Assembly: GCA_943737045.1 (NCBI GenBank)
Contig: CALSFV010000046.1
Coordinates: 496,001-560,000 of the forward strand
DNA from: Parapristionchus giblindavisi
Taxonomy: Eukaryota; Nematoda; Chromadorea; Rhabditida; Diplogasteridae
DNA: 64,000 bases
Reading direction: 5' to 3'
The notes under the pieces were generated by a model, which worked only from the letters and a program-made list of their open reading frames with translations, was not told where the DNA came from and searched no databases. Each line of letters begins with the position of its first letter. Position 1 is the first letter of the stretch. Below, in pieces: positions 1 through 15,000 of this stretch. Made by a program: the position numbers and the translations under genes.

Positions 1-3000
1 TTGCATTTTCGCTACAAAACAATTCATGACAAGTCAAATTGTCAACGATACTAATCGTGTCATATACCATGTGAAAGAGAAAAAAATTCTGAATCGTACA
101 CAATTCAGCTCCTGTCGAACCGTATTATTTTACAGTCGCGACAATGGCCGAAGTACAAAAGTAGCTTTTACTCTTATATGATAAAAATTACTTGTGAAAT
201 GTGAAAATGGCAACGATACCTATCGTGTCGCATACCATGTGAAAGAGCAAAAAAAATCTGAATACGATACAGTTTTCCATTCCTGAAAAGAGGTCACATA
301 GGCCAAAATGCTAAATTATCTTCCAGTACTCTTTGCATTTTCGCTACAAAACAATTCATGACAAGTCAAATTATGAACGATACTAATCGTGTCATATACC
401 ATGTGAAAGAGAAAAAAATTCTGAATCGTACACTCTTCAGCTCATGTCGAACCGTATTATTTTACGGTCGACACAATGACCGAAGTACAAAAGTAGCTTT
501 TACTCTTATATGATAAAAATTACTTGCGAAATGTGAAAATGGCAACGATACCTATCGTGTCGTATACCATGTGAAAGAGTAAAAAAATCTGAATACGATA
601 CACTTTTCCATTCCTGAAAAGCGGTCACATATGCCAAAATGCTAAATTATCTTCCAGTACTCTTTGCATTTTCGCTACAAAACAATTCATGACAAGTCAA
701 ATTGTCAACGATACTAATCGTGTCATATACCATGTGAAAGAGAAAAAAATTCTGAATCGTACACTCTTCAGCTCATGTCGAACCGTATTATTTTACGGTC
801 GACACAATGACCGAAGTACAAAAGTAGCTTTTACTCTTATATGATAAAAATTACTTGTGAAATGTGAAAATGGCAACGATACCTATCGTGTCGTATACCA
901 TGTGAAAGAGTAAAAAATCTGAATACGATACACTTTTCCATTCCTGAAAAGCGGTCACATATGCCAAAATGCTAAATTATCTTCCAGTACTCTTTGCATT
1001 TTCGCTACAAAACAATTCATGACAAGTCAAATTGTCAACGATACTAATCGTGTCATATACCATGTGAAAGAGAAAAAAATTCTGAATCGTACACAATTCA
1101 GCTCCTGTCGAACCGTATTATTTTACAGTCGCGACAATGGCCGAAGTACAAAAGTAGCTTTTACTCTTATATGATAAAAATTACTTGTGAAATGTGAAAA
1201 TGGCAACGATACCTATCGTGTCGCATACCATGTGAAAGAGCAAAAAAAATCTGAATACGATACAGTTTTCCATTCCTGAAAAGAGGTCACATAGGCCAAA
1301 ATGCTAAATTATCTTCCAGTACTCTTTGCATTTTCGCTACAAAACAATTCATGACAAGTCAAATTGTCAACGATACTAATCGTGTCATATACCATGTGAA
1401 AGAGAAAAAAATTCTGAATCGTACACTCTTCAGCTCATGTCGAACCGTATTATTTTACGGTCGACACAATGGCCGAAGTACAAAAGTAGCTTTTACTCTT
1501 ATATGATAAAAATTACTTGTGAAATGTGAAAATGGCAACGATACCTATCGTGTCGTATACCATGTGAAAGAGTAAAAAATCTGAATACGATACACTTTTC
1601 CATTCCTGAAAAGCGGTCACATATGCCAAAATGCTAAATTATCTTCCAGTACTCTTTGCATTTTCGCTACAAAACAATTCATGACAAGTCAAATTGTCAA
1701 CGATACTAATCGTGTCATATACCATGTGAAAGAGAAAAAAATTCTGAATCGTACACTCTTCAGCTCATGTCGAACCGTATTATTTTACGGTCGACACAAT
1801 GGCCGAAGTACAAAAGTAGCTTTTACTCTTATATGATAAAAATTACTTGTGAAATGTGAAAATGGCAACGATACCTATCGTGTCGTATACCATGTGAAAG
1901 AGTAAAAAATCTGAATACGATACACTTTTCCATTCCTGAAAAGCGGTCACATATGCCAAAATGCTAAATTATCTTCCAGTACTCTTTGCATTTTCGCTAC
2001 AAAACAATTCATGACAAGTCAAATTGTCAACGATACTAATCGTGTCATATACCATGTGAAAGAGAAAAAAATTCTGAATCGTACACAATTCAGCTCCTGT
2101 CGAACCGTATTATTTTACAGTCGCGACAATGGCCGAAGTACAAAAGTAGCTTTTACTCTTATATGATAAAAATTACTTGTGAAATGTGAAAATGGCAACG
2201 ATACCTATCGTGTCGCATACCATGTGAAAGAGCAAAAAAAATCTGAATACGATACAGTTTTCCATTCCTGAAAAGAGGTCACATAGGCCAAAATGCTAAA
2301 TTATCTTCCAGTACTCTTTGCATTTTCGCTACAAAACAATTCATGACAAGTCAAATTGTCAACGATACTAATCGTGTCATATACCATGTGAAAGAGAAAA
2401 AAATTCTGAATCGTACACTCTTCAGCTCATGTCGAACCGTATTATTTTACGGTCGACACAATGACCGAAGTACAAAAGTAGCTTTTACTCTTATATGATA
2501 AAAATTACTTGTGAAATGTGAAAATGGCAACGATACCTATCGTGTCGTATACCATGTGAAAGAGTAAAAAATCTGAATACGATACACTTTTCCATTCCTG
2601 AAAAGCGGTCACATATGCCAAAATGCTAAATTATCTTCCAGTACTCTTTGCATTTTCGCTACAAAACAATTCATGACAAGTCAAATTGTCAACGATACTA
2701 ATCGTGTCATATACCATGTGAAAGAGAAAAAAATTCTGAATCGTACACAATTCAGCTCCTGTCGAGCCGTATTATTTTACAGTCGCGACAATGGCCGAAG
2801 TACAAAAGTAGCTTTTACTCTTATATGATAAAAATTACTTGTGAAATGTGAAAATGGCAACGATACCTATCGTGTCGCATACCATGTGAAAGAGTAAAAA
2901 ATCTGAATACGATACACTTTTCCATTCCTGAAAAGCGGTCACATATGCCAAAATGCTAAATTATCTTCCAGTACTCTTTGCATTTTCGCTACAAAACAAT

Positions 3001-6000
3001 TCATGACAAGTCAAATTGTCAACGATACTAATCGTGTCATATACCATGTGAAAGAGAAAAAAATTCTGAATCGTACACTCTTCAGCTCATGTCGAACCGT
3101 ATTATTTTACGATCGACACAATGGCCGAAGTACAAAAGTAGCTTTTACTCTTATATGATAAAAATTACTTGTGAAATGTGAAAATGGCAACGATACCTAT
3201 CGTGTCGCATACCATGTGAAAGAGCAAAAAAAATCTGAATACGATACACTTTTCCATTCCTGAACAGCGGTCACATAGGCCAAAATGCTAAGTTATCTTC
3301 CAGTACTCTTTGCATTTTCGATACAAAACAATTCATGACAAGTCAAATTATCAACGATACTAATCGTGTCATATACCATGTGAAAGAGAAAAAAATTCTG
3401 AATCGTACACTCTTCAGCTCATGTCGAACCGTATTATTTTACGGTCGACACAATGACCGAAGTACAAAAGTAGCTTTTACTCTTATATGATAAAAATTAC
3501 TTGTGAAATGTGAAAATGGCAACGATACCTATCGTGTCGTATACCATGTGAAAGAGTAAAAAATCTGAATACGATACACTTTTCCATTCCTGAAAAGCGG
3601 TCACATATGCCAAAATGCTAAATTATCTTCCAGTACTCTTTGCATTTTCGCTACAAAACAATTCATGACATGTCAAATTATCAACGACAGTAATCGTGTC
3701 ATATACCTTGTGAAAGAGAAATAAATTCTGAATCGTACACACTTCAGCTCATGTCGAACCGTATTATTTTACAGTCGCGACAATGGCCAAAGTACAAAAG
3801 TAGCTTTTACTCTTATATGATAAAAATTACTTGTTAAATGTGAAAATGGCAATGAAACCTATCTTGTCGTATATCCAACGAAAGAGTAAAAAAATCTGAA
3901 TACGATACACTTTTCCATTCCTGAACAGCGGTCACATAGGCCAAAATGCTAAATTATCTTCCAGTACTCTTTGCATTTTCGCTACAAAACAATTCATGAC
4001 AAGTCAAATTGTCAACGATACTAATCGTGTCATATACCATGTGAAAGAGAAAAAAAATTCTGAATCGTACACTCTTCAGCTCATGTCGAACCGTATTAGT
4101 TTACGGTCGCCACAATGGCCGAAGTACAAAAGTAGCTTTTACTCTTATATGATAAAAATTACTTGTGAAATGTGAAAATGGCAATGAAACCTATCTTGTC
4201 GTATATCCAACGAAAGAGTAAAAAAATCTGAATATGATACACTTTTCCATTCCTGAACAGCGGTCACATAGGCCAAAATGCTAAGTTATCTTCCAGTACT
4301 CTTTGCATTTTCGATACAAAACAATTCATGACAAGTCAAATTGTCAACGACACTAATCGTGTCATATACCATGTGAAAGAGAAATAAATTCTGAATCGTA
4401 CACACTTCAGCTCATGTCGAACCGTATTATTTTACAATCGCCACAATGGCCAAAGTACAAAAGTAGCTTTTACTCTTATATGATAAAAATTACTTGAGAA
4501 ATGTGAAAATGGCAACGATACCTATCGTGTCGTATACCATGTGAAAGAGTAAAAAAATCTGAATACGATACACTTTTCCATTCCTGAAAAGCGGTCACAT
4601 ATGCCAAAATGCTAAATTATCTTCCAGTACTCTTTGCATTTTCGCTACAAAACAATTCATGACAAGTCAAATTGTCAACGATACTAATCGTGTCATATAC
4701 CATGTGAAAGAGAAAAAAATTCTGAATCGTACACACTTCAGCTCCTGTAGAACCGTATTATTTTACAGTCGCGACAATGGCCAAAGTACAAAAGTAGCTT
4801 TTACTCTTATATGATAAAAATTACTTGTTAAATGTGAAAATGGCAATGAAACCTATCTTGTCGTATATCCAACGAAAGAGTAAAAAAATCTGAATACGAT
4901 ACACTTTTCCATTCCTGAACAGCGGTCACATAGGCCAAAATGCTAAATTATCTTCCAGTACTCTTTGCATTTTCGCTACAAAACAATTCATGACAAGTCA
5001 AATTGTCAACGATACTAATCGTGTCATATACCATGTGAAAGAGAAAAAAAATTCTGAATCGTACACTCTTCAGCTCATGTCGAACCGTATTATTTTACAG
5101 TCGCGACAATGGCCAAAGTACAAAAGTAGCTTTTACTCTTATATGATAAAAATTACTTGTTAAATGTGAAAATGGCAATGAAACCTATCTTGTCGTATAT
5201 CCAACGAAAGAGTAAAAAAATCTGAATACGATACACTTTTCCATTCCTGAACAGCGGTCACATAGGCCAAAATGCTAAATTATCTTCCAGTACTCTTTGC
5301 ATTTTCGCTACAAAACAATTCATGACAAGTCAAATTGTCAACGATACTAATCGTGTCATATACCATGTGAAAGAGAAAAAAAATTCTGAATCGTACACTC
5401 TTCAGCTCATGTCGAACCGTATTAGTTTACGGTCGCCACAATGGCCGAAGTACAAAAGTAGCTTTTACTCTTATATGATAAAAATTACTTGTGAAATGTG
5501 AAAATGGCAATGAAACCTATCTTGTCGTATATCCAACGAAAGAGTAAAAAAATCTGAATATGATACACTTTTCCATTCCTGAACAGCGGTCACATAGGCC
5601 AAAATGCTAAGTTATCTTCCAGTACTCTTTGCATTTTCGATACAAAACAATTCATGACAAGTCAAATTGTCAACGACACTAATCGTGTCATATACCATGT
5701 GAAAGAGAAATAAATTCTGAATCGTACACACTTCAGCTCATGTCGAACCGTATTATTTTACAATCGCCACAATGGCCAAAGTACAAAAGTAGCTTTTACT
5801 CTTATATGATAAAAATTACTTGAGAAATGTGAAAATGGCAATGAAACCTATCTTGTCGTATACCATGTGAAAGAGCAAAAAAATCTGAATACGATACACT
5901 TTTCCATTCCTGAAAAGCGGTCACATATGCCAAAATGCTAAATTATCTTCCAGTACTCTTTGCATTTTCGCTACAAAACAATTCATGACAAGTCAAATTG

Positions 6001-9000
6001 TCAACGATACTAATCGTGTCATATACCATGTGAAAGAGAAATAAATTCTGAATCGTACACACTTCAGCTCATGTCGAACCGTATTATTTTACTTTCGACA
6101 CAATGGCCGAAGTACAAAAGTAGCTTTTACTCTTATATGATAAAAATTACTTCTCAAATGAGAAAATGGCAATGATACCTATCGTGTCGTATACCCAACG
6201 AAAGAGCAAAAAAATCTTAATACGATGCACTTTTCCATTCCTAAACAGCGGTCACATAGGCCAAAATGCTAAATTATCTTCCAGTACTCTTTGCATTTTC
6301 GCTACAAAACAATTCATGACATGTCAAATTATCAACGACATTAATCGTGTCATATACCTTGTGAAAGAGAAATAAATTCTGAATCGTACACACTTCAGCT
6401 CATGTCGAACCGTATTATTTTACAGTCGCGACAATGGCCAAAGTACAAAAGTAGCTTTTACTCTTATATGATAAAAATTACTTGTTAAATGTGAAACTGG
6501 CAATGAAACCTATCTTGTCGTATATCCAACGAAAGAGTAAAAAAATCTGAATACGATACACTTTTCCATTCCTGAACAGCGGTCACATAGGCCAAAATGC
6601 TAAATTATCTTCCAGTACTCTTTGCATTTTCGCTACAAAACAATTCATGACAAGTCAAATTGTCAACGATACTAATCGTGTCATACACCATGTGAAAGAG
6701 AAAAAAAATTCTGAATCGTACACTCTTCAGCTCATGTCGAACCGTATTAGTTTACGGTCGCCACAATGGCCGAAGTACAAAAGTAGCTTTTACTCTTATA
6801 TGATAAAAATTACTTGTGAAATGTGAAAATGGCAATGAAACCTATCTTGTCGTATATCCAACGAAAGAGTAAAAAAATCTGAATATGATACACTTTTCCA
6901 TTCCTGAACAGCGGTCACATAGGCCAAAATGCTAAGTTATCTTCCAGTACTCTTTGCATTTTCGATACAAAACAATTCATGACAAGTCAAATTGTCAATG
7001 ACACTAATCGTGTCATATACCATGTGAAAGAGAAATAAATTCTGAATCGTACACACTTCAGCTCATGTCGAACCGTATTATTTTACAATCGCCACAATGG
7101 CCAAAGTACAAAAGTAGCTTTTACTCTTATATGATAAAAATTACTTGAGAAATGTGAAAATGGCAATGAAACCTATCTTGTCGTATACCATGTGAAAGAG
7201 CAAAAAAATCTGAATACGATACACTTTTCCATTCCTGAAAAGCGGTCACATATGCCAAAATGCTAAATTATCTTCCAGTACTCTTTGCATTTTCGCTACA
7301 AAACAATTCATGACAAGTCAAATTGTCAACGATACTAATCGTGTCATATACCATGTGAAAGAGAAATAAATTCTGAATCGTACACACTTCAGCTCATGTC
7401 GAACCGTATTATTTTACTTTCGACACAATGGCCGAAGTACAAAAGTAGCTTTTACTCTTATATGATAAAAATTACTTCTCAAATGAGAAAATGGCAATGA
7501 TACCTATCGTGTCGTATACCCAACGAAAGAGCAAAAAAATCTGAATACGATGCACTTTTCCATTCCTAAACAGCGGTCACATAGGCCAAAATGCTAAATT
7601 ATCTTCCAGTACTCTTTGCATTTTCGCTACAAAACAATTCATGACATGTCAAATTATCAACGACATTAATCGTGTCATATACCTTGTGAAAGAGAAATAA
7701 ATTCTGAATCGTACACACTTCAGCTCATGTCGAACCGTATTATTTTACAGTCGCGACAATGGCCAAAGTACAAAAGTAGCTTATACTCTTATATGATAAA
7801 AATTACTTGTTAAATGTGAAAATGGCAATGAAACCTATCTTGTCGTATATCCAACGAAAGAGTAAAAAAATCTGAATACGATACACTTTTCCATTCCTGA
7901 ACAGCGGTCACATAGGCCAAAATGCTAAATTATCTTCCAGTACTCTTTGCATTTTCGCTACAAAACAATTCATGACAAGTCAAATTGTCAACGATACTAA
8001 TCGTGTCATACACCATGTGAAAGAGAAAAAAAATTCTGAATCGTACACTCTTCAGCTCATGTCGAACCGTATTAGTTTACGGTCGCCACAATGGCCGAAG
8101 TACAAAAGTAGCTTTTACTCTTATATGATAAAAATTACTTGTGAAATGTGAAAATGGCAATGAAACCTATCTTGTCGTATATCCAACGAAAGAGTAAAAA
8201 AATCTGAATATGATACACTTTTCCATTCCTGAACAGCGGTCACATAGGCCAAAATGCTAAGTTATCTTCCAGTACTCTTTGCATTTTCGATACAAAACAA
8301 TTCATGACAAGTCAAATTGTCAACGACACTAATCGTGTCATATACCATGTGAAAGAGAAATAAATTCTGAATCGTACACACTTCAGCTCATGTCGAACCG
8401 TATTATTTTACAATCGCCACAATGGCCAAAGTACAAAAGTAGCTTTTACTCTTATATGATAAAAATTACTTGAGAAATGTGAAAATGGCAATGAAACCTA
8501 TCTTGTCGTATACCATGTGAAAGAGCAAAAAAATCTGAATACGATACACTTTTCCATTCCTGAAAAGCGGTCACATATGCCAAAATGCTAAATTATCTTC
8601 CAGTACTCTTTGCATTTTCGCTACAAAACAATTCATGACAAGTCAAATTGTCAACGATACTAATCGTGTCATATACCATGTGAAAGAGAAAACAATTCTG
8701 AATCGTACACACTTCAGCTCATGTCGAACCGTATTATTTTACAGTCGCGACAATGGCCGAAGTACAAAAGTAGCTTTTACTCTTATATGATAAAAATTAA
8801 TTGTGAAATGTGAAAATGGCAATTAAACCTATCTTGTCGTATACCCAACGAAAGAGCAAAAAAATCTGAATACGATACACTTTTCCATTCCTGAAAAGAG
8901 GTCACATAGGCCAAAATGCTAAATTATCTTCCAGTACTCTTTGCATTTTCGCTACAAAACAATTCATGACAAGTCAAATTGTCAACGATACTAATCGTGT

Positions 9001-12000
9001 CATATACCATATGAAAGAGAAAAAAATTCTGAATCGTACACTCTTCAGCTCATATCGAACCGTATTATTTTACGGTCGACACAATGGCCGAAGTACAAAA
9101 GTAGCTTTTACTCTTATATGATAAAAATTACTTGTGAAATGTGAAAATGGCAACGATACCTATCGTGTCGCATACCATGTGAAAGAGCAAAAAAATCTGA
9201 ATACGATACACTTTTCCATTCCTGAAAAGCGGTCACATATGCCAAAATGCTAAATTATCTTCCAGTACTCTTTGCATTTTCGCTACAAAACAATTCATGA
9301 CAAGTCAAATTGTCAACGATACTAATCGTGTCATATACCATGTGAAAGAGAAAAAAAATTCTGAATCGTACACTCTTCAGCTCATGTCGAACCGTATTAG
9401 TTTACGGTCGACACAATGGCCGAAGTAAAAAGTAGCTTTTACTCTTATATGATAAAAATTACTTGTGAAATGTGAAAATGGCAACGATACCTATCGTGTC
9501 GCATACCATGTGAAAGAGCAAAAAAAATCTGAATACGATACATTTTTCCATTCCTAAACAGCGGTCACATAGGCCAAAATGCTAAATTATCTTCCAGTAC
9601 TCTTTGCATTTTCGCTACAAAACAATTCATGACAAGTCAAATTGTCAACGATACTAATCGTGTCATATACCATGTGAAAGAGAAATAAATTCTGAATCGT
9701 ACACACTTCAGCTCATGTCGAACCGTATTATTTTACTTTCGACACAATGGCCGAAGTACAAAAGTAGCTTTTACTCTTATATGATAAAAATTACTTCTCA
9801 AATGAGAAAATGGCAAAGATACCTATCGTGTCGTATACCCAACGAAAGAGCAAAAAAATCTGAATACGATGCACTTTTCCATTCCTAAACAGCGGTCACA
9901 TAGGCCAAAATGCTAAATTATCTTCCAGTACTCTTTGCATTTTCGCTACAAAACAATTCATGACAAGTCAAATTGTCAACGATACTAATCGTGTCATATA
10001 CCATGTGAAAGAGAAATAAATTCTGAATCGTACACACTTCAGCTCATGTCGAACCGTATTATTTTACTTTCGACACAATGGCCGAAGTACAAAAGTAGCT
10101 TTTACTCTTATATGATAAAAATTACTTCTCAAATGAGAAAATGGCAAAGATACCTATCGTGTCGTATACCCAACGAAAGAGCAAAAAAATCTGAATACGA
10201 TGCACTTTTCCATTCCTAAACAGCGGTCACATAGGCCAAAATGCTAAATTATCTTCCAGTACTCTTTGCATTTTCGCTACAAAACAATTCATGACAAGTC
10301 AAATTATCAACGATACTAATCGTGTCATACACCATGTGAAAGAGAAAAAAATTCTGAATCGTACACACTTCAGCTCATGTCGAACCGTATTATTTTACAG
10401 TCGCGACAATGGCCGAAGTACAAAAGTAGCTTTTACTCTTATATGATAAAAATTACTTGAGAAATGTGAAAATGGCAATGAAACCTATCTTGTCGTATAC
10501 CATGTGAAAGAGCAAAAAAATCTGAATACGATACACTTTTCCATTCCTGAAAAGCGGTCACATATGCCAAAATGCTAAATTATCTTCCAGTACTCTTTGC
10601 ATTTTCGCTACAAAACAATTCATGACAAGTCAAATTGTCAACGATACTAATCGTGTCATATACCATGTGAAAGAGAAAACAATTCTGAATCGTACACACT
10701 TCAGCTCATGTCGAACCGTATTATTTTACAGTCGCGACAATGGCCGAAGTACAAAAGTAGCTTTTACTCTTATATGATAAAAATTAATTGTGAAATGTGA
10801 AAATGGCAATTAAACCTATCTTGTCGTATACCCAACGAAAGAGCAAAAAAATCTGAATACGATACACTTTTCCATTCCTGAAAAGAGGTCACATAGGCCA
10901 AAATGCTAAATTATCTTCCAGTACTCTTTGCATTTTCGCTACAAAACAATTCATGACAAGTCAAATTGTCAACGATACTAATCGTGTCATATACCATATG
11001 AAAGAGAAAAAAATTCTGAATCGTACACTCTTCAGCTCATATCGAACCGTATTATTTTACGGTCGACACAATGGCCGAAGTACAAAAGTAGCTTTTACTC
11101 TTATATGATAAAAATTACTTGTGAAATGTGAAAATGGCAACGATACCTATCGTGTCGCATACCATGTGAAAGAGCAAAAAAATCTGAATACGATACACTT
11201 TTCCATTCCTGAAAAGCGGTCACATATGCCAAAATGCTAAATTATCTTCCAGTACTCTTTGCATTTTCGCTACAAAACAATTCATGACAAGTCAAATTGT
11301 CAACGATACTAATCGTGTCATATACCATGTGAAAGAGAAAAAAAATTCTGAATCGTACACTCTTCAGCTCATGTCGAACCGTATTAGTTTACGGTCGACA
11401 CAATGGCCGAAGTAAAAAGTAGCTTTTACTCTTATATGATAAAAATTACTTGTGAAATGTGAAAATGGCAACGATACCTATCGTGTCGCATACCATGTGA
11501 AAGAGCAAAAAAAATCTGAATACGATACATTTTTCCATTCCTAAACAGCGGTCACATAGGCCAAAATGCTAAATTATCTTCCAGTACTCTTTGCATTTTC
11601 GCTACAAAACAATTCATGACAAGTCAAATTGTCAACGATACTAATCGTGTCATATACCATGTGAAAGAGAAATAAATTCTGAATCGTACACACTTCAGCT
11701 CATGTCGAACCGTATTATTTTACTTTCGACACAATGGCCGAAGTACAAAAGTAGCTTTTACTCTTATATGATAAAAATTACTTCTCAAATGAGAAAATGG
11801 CAAAGATACCTATCGTGTCGTATACCCAACGAAAGAGCAAAAAAATCTGAATACGATGCACTTTTCCATTCCTAAACAGCGGTCACATAGGCCAAAATGC
11901 TAAATTATCTTCCAGTACTCTTTGCATTTTCGCTACAAAACAATTCATGACAAGTCAAATTGTCAACGATACTAATCGTGTCATATACCATGTGAAAGAG

Positions 12001-15000
12001 AAATAAATTCTGAATCGTACACACTTCAGCTCATGTCGAACCGTATTATTTTACTTTCGACACAATGGCCGAAGTACAAAAGTAGCTTTTACTCTTATAT
12101 GATAAAAATTACTTCTCAAATGAGAAAATGGCAAAGATACCTATCGTGTCGTATACCCAACGAAAGAGCAAAAAAATCTGAATACGATGCACTTTTCCAT
12201 TCCTAAACAGCGGTCACATAGGCCAAAATGCTAAATTATCTTCCAGTACTCTTTGCATTTTCGCTACAAAACAATTCATGACAAGTCAAATTATCAACGA
12301 TACTAATCGTGTCATACACCATGTGAAAGAGAAAAAAATTCTGAATCGTACACACTTCAGCTCATGTCGAACCGTATTATTTTACAGTCGCGACAATGGC
12401 CGAAGTACAAAAGTAGCTTTTACTCTTATATGATAAAAATTAATTGTGAAATGTGAAAATGGCAATGAAACCTATCTTGTCGTATACCCAACGAAAGAGC
12501 AAAAAAATCTGAATACGATACACTTTTCCATTCCTGAAAAGAGGTCACATAGGCCAAAATGCTAAATTATCTTCCAGTACTCTTTGCATTTTCGCTACAA
12601 AACAATTCATGACAAGTCAAATTGTCAACGATACTAATCGTGTCATATACCATGTGAAAGAGAAAAAAATTCTGAATCGTACACTCTTCAGCTCATATCG
12701 AACCGTATTATTTTACGGTCGACACAACGGCCGAAGTACAAAAGTAGCTTTTACTCTTATATGATAAAAATTACTTGTGAAATGTGAAAATGGCAACGAT
12801 ACCTATCGTGTCGCATACCATGTGAAAGAGCAAAAAAATCTGAATACGATACACTTTTCCATTCCTGAAAAGCGGTCACATATGCCAAAATGCTAAATTA
12901 TCTTCCAGTACTCTTTGCATTTTCGCTACAAAACAATTCATGACAAGTCAAATTGTCAACGATACTAATCGTGTCATATACCATGTGAAAGAGAAAAAAA
13001 ATTCTGAATCGTACACTCTTCAGCTCATGTCGAACCGTATTAGTTTACGGTCGACACAATGGCCGAAGTAAAAAGTAGCTTTTACTCTTATATGATAAAA
13101 ATTACTTGTGAAATGTGAAAATGGCAACGATACCTATCGTGTCGCATACCATGTGAAAGAGCAAAAAAAATCTGAATACGATACATTTTTCCATTCCTAA
13201 ACAGCGGTCACATAGGCCAAAATGCTAAATTATCTTCCAGTACTCTTTGCATTTTCGCTACAAAACAATTCATGACAAGTCAAATTGTCAACGATACTAA
13301 TCGTGTCATATACCATGTGAAAGAGAAATAAATTCTGAATCGTACACACTTCAGCTCATGTCGAACCGTATTATTTTACTTTCGACACAATGGCCGAAGT
13401 ACAAAAGTAGCTTTTACTCTTATATGATAAAAATTACTTCTCAAATGAGAAAATGGCAAAGATACCTATCGTGTCGTATACCCAACGAAAGAGCAAAAAA
13501 ATCTGAATACGATGCACTTTTCCATTCCTAAACAGCGGTCACATAGGCCAAAATGCTAAATTATCTTCCAGTACTCTTTGCATTTTCGCTACAAAACAAT
13601 TCATGACAAGTCAAATTATCAACGATACTAATCGTGTCATACACCATGTGAAAGAGAAAAAAATTCTGAATAGTACACTCTTCAGCTCATGTCGAACCGT
13701 ATTATTTTACGGTCGACACAATGACCGAAGTACAAAAGTAGCTTTTACTCTTATATGATAAAAATTACTTGTGAAATGTGAAAATGGCAACGATACCTAT
13801 CGTGTCGTATACCATGTGAAAGAGTAAAAAAATCTGAATACGATACACTTTTCCATTCCTGAAAAGCGGTCACATATGCCAAAATGCTAAATTATCTTCC
13901 AGTACTCTTTGCATTTTCGCTACAAAACAATTCATGACAAGTCAAATTGTCAACGATACTAATCGTGTCATATATCATGTGAAAGAGAAAAAAATTCTGA
14001 ATCGTACACACTTCAGCTCCTGTCGAACCGTATTATTTTACAGTCGCGACAATGACCGAAGTACAAAAGTAGCTTTTACTCTTATATGATAAAAATTACT
14101 TCTCAAATGAGAAAATGGCAAAGATACCTATCGTGTCGTATACCCAACGAAAGAGCAAAAAAATCTGAATACGATGCACTTTTCCATTCCTAAACAGCGG
14201 TCACATAGGCCAAAATGCTAAATTATCTTCCAGTACTCTTTGCATTTTCGCTACAAAACAATTCATGACAAGTCAAATTGTCAACGATACTAATCGTGTC
14301 ATATACCATGTGAAAGAGAAATAAATTCTGAATCGTACACACTTCAGCTCATGTCGAACCGTATTATTTTACTTTCGACACAATGGCCGAAGTACAAAAG
14401 TAGCTTTTACTCTTATATGATAAAAATTACTTCTCAAATGAGAAAATGGCAAAGATACCTATCGTGTCGTATACCCAACGAAAGAGCAAAAAAATCTGAA
14501 TACGATGCACTTTTCCATTCCTAAACAGCGGTCACATAGGCCAAAATGCTAAATTATCTTCCAGTACTCTTTGCATTTTCGCTACAAAACAATTCATGAC
14601 AAGTCAAATTATCAACGATACTAATCGTGTCATACACCATGTGAAAGAGAAAAAAATTCTGAATAGTACACTCTTCAGCTCATGTCGAACCGTATTATTT
14701 TACGGTCGACACAATGACCGAAGTACAAAAGTAGCTTTTACTCTTATATGATAAAAATTACTTGTGAAATGTGAAAATGGCAACGATACCTATCGTGTCG
14801 TATACCATGTGAAAGAGTAAAAAAATCTGAATACGATACACTTTTCCATTCCTGAAAAGCGGTCACATATGCCAAAATGCTAAATTATCTTCCAGTACTC
14901 TTTGCATTTTCGCTACAAAACAATTCATGACAAGTCAAATTGTCAACGATACTAATCGTGTCATATACCATGTGAAAGAGAAAAAAATTCTGAATCGTAC

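Noticed and set aside
6166..6375. 69-codon open frame in the satellite
   Set aside because: Arises where repeat variants remove stops; equivalent positions in other monomers are closed.
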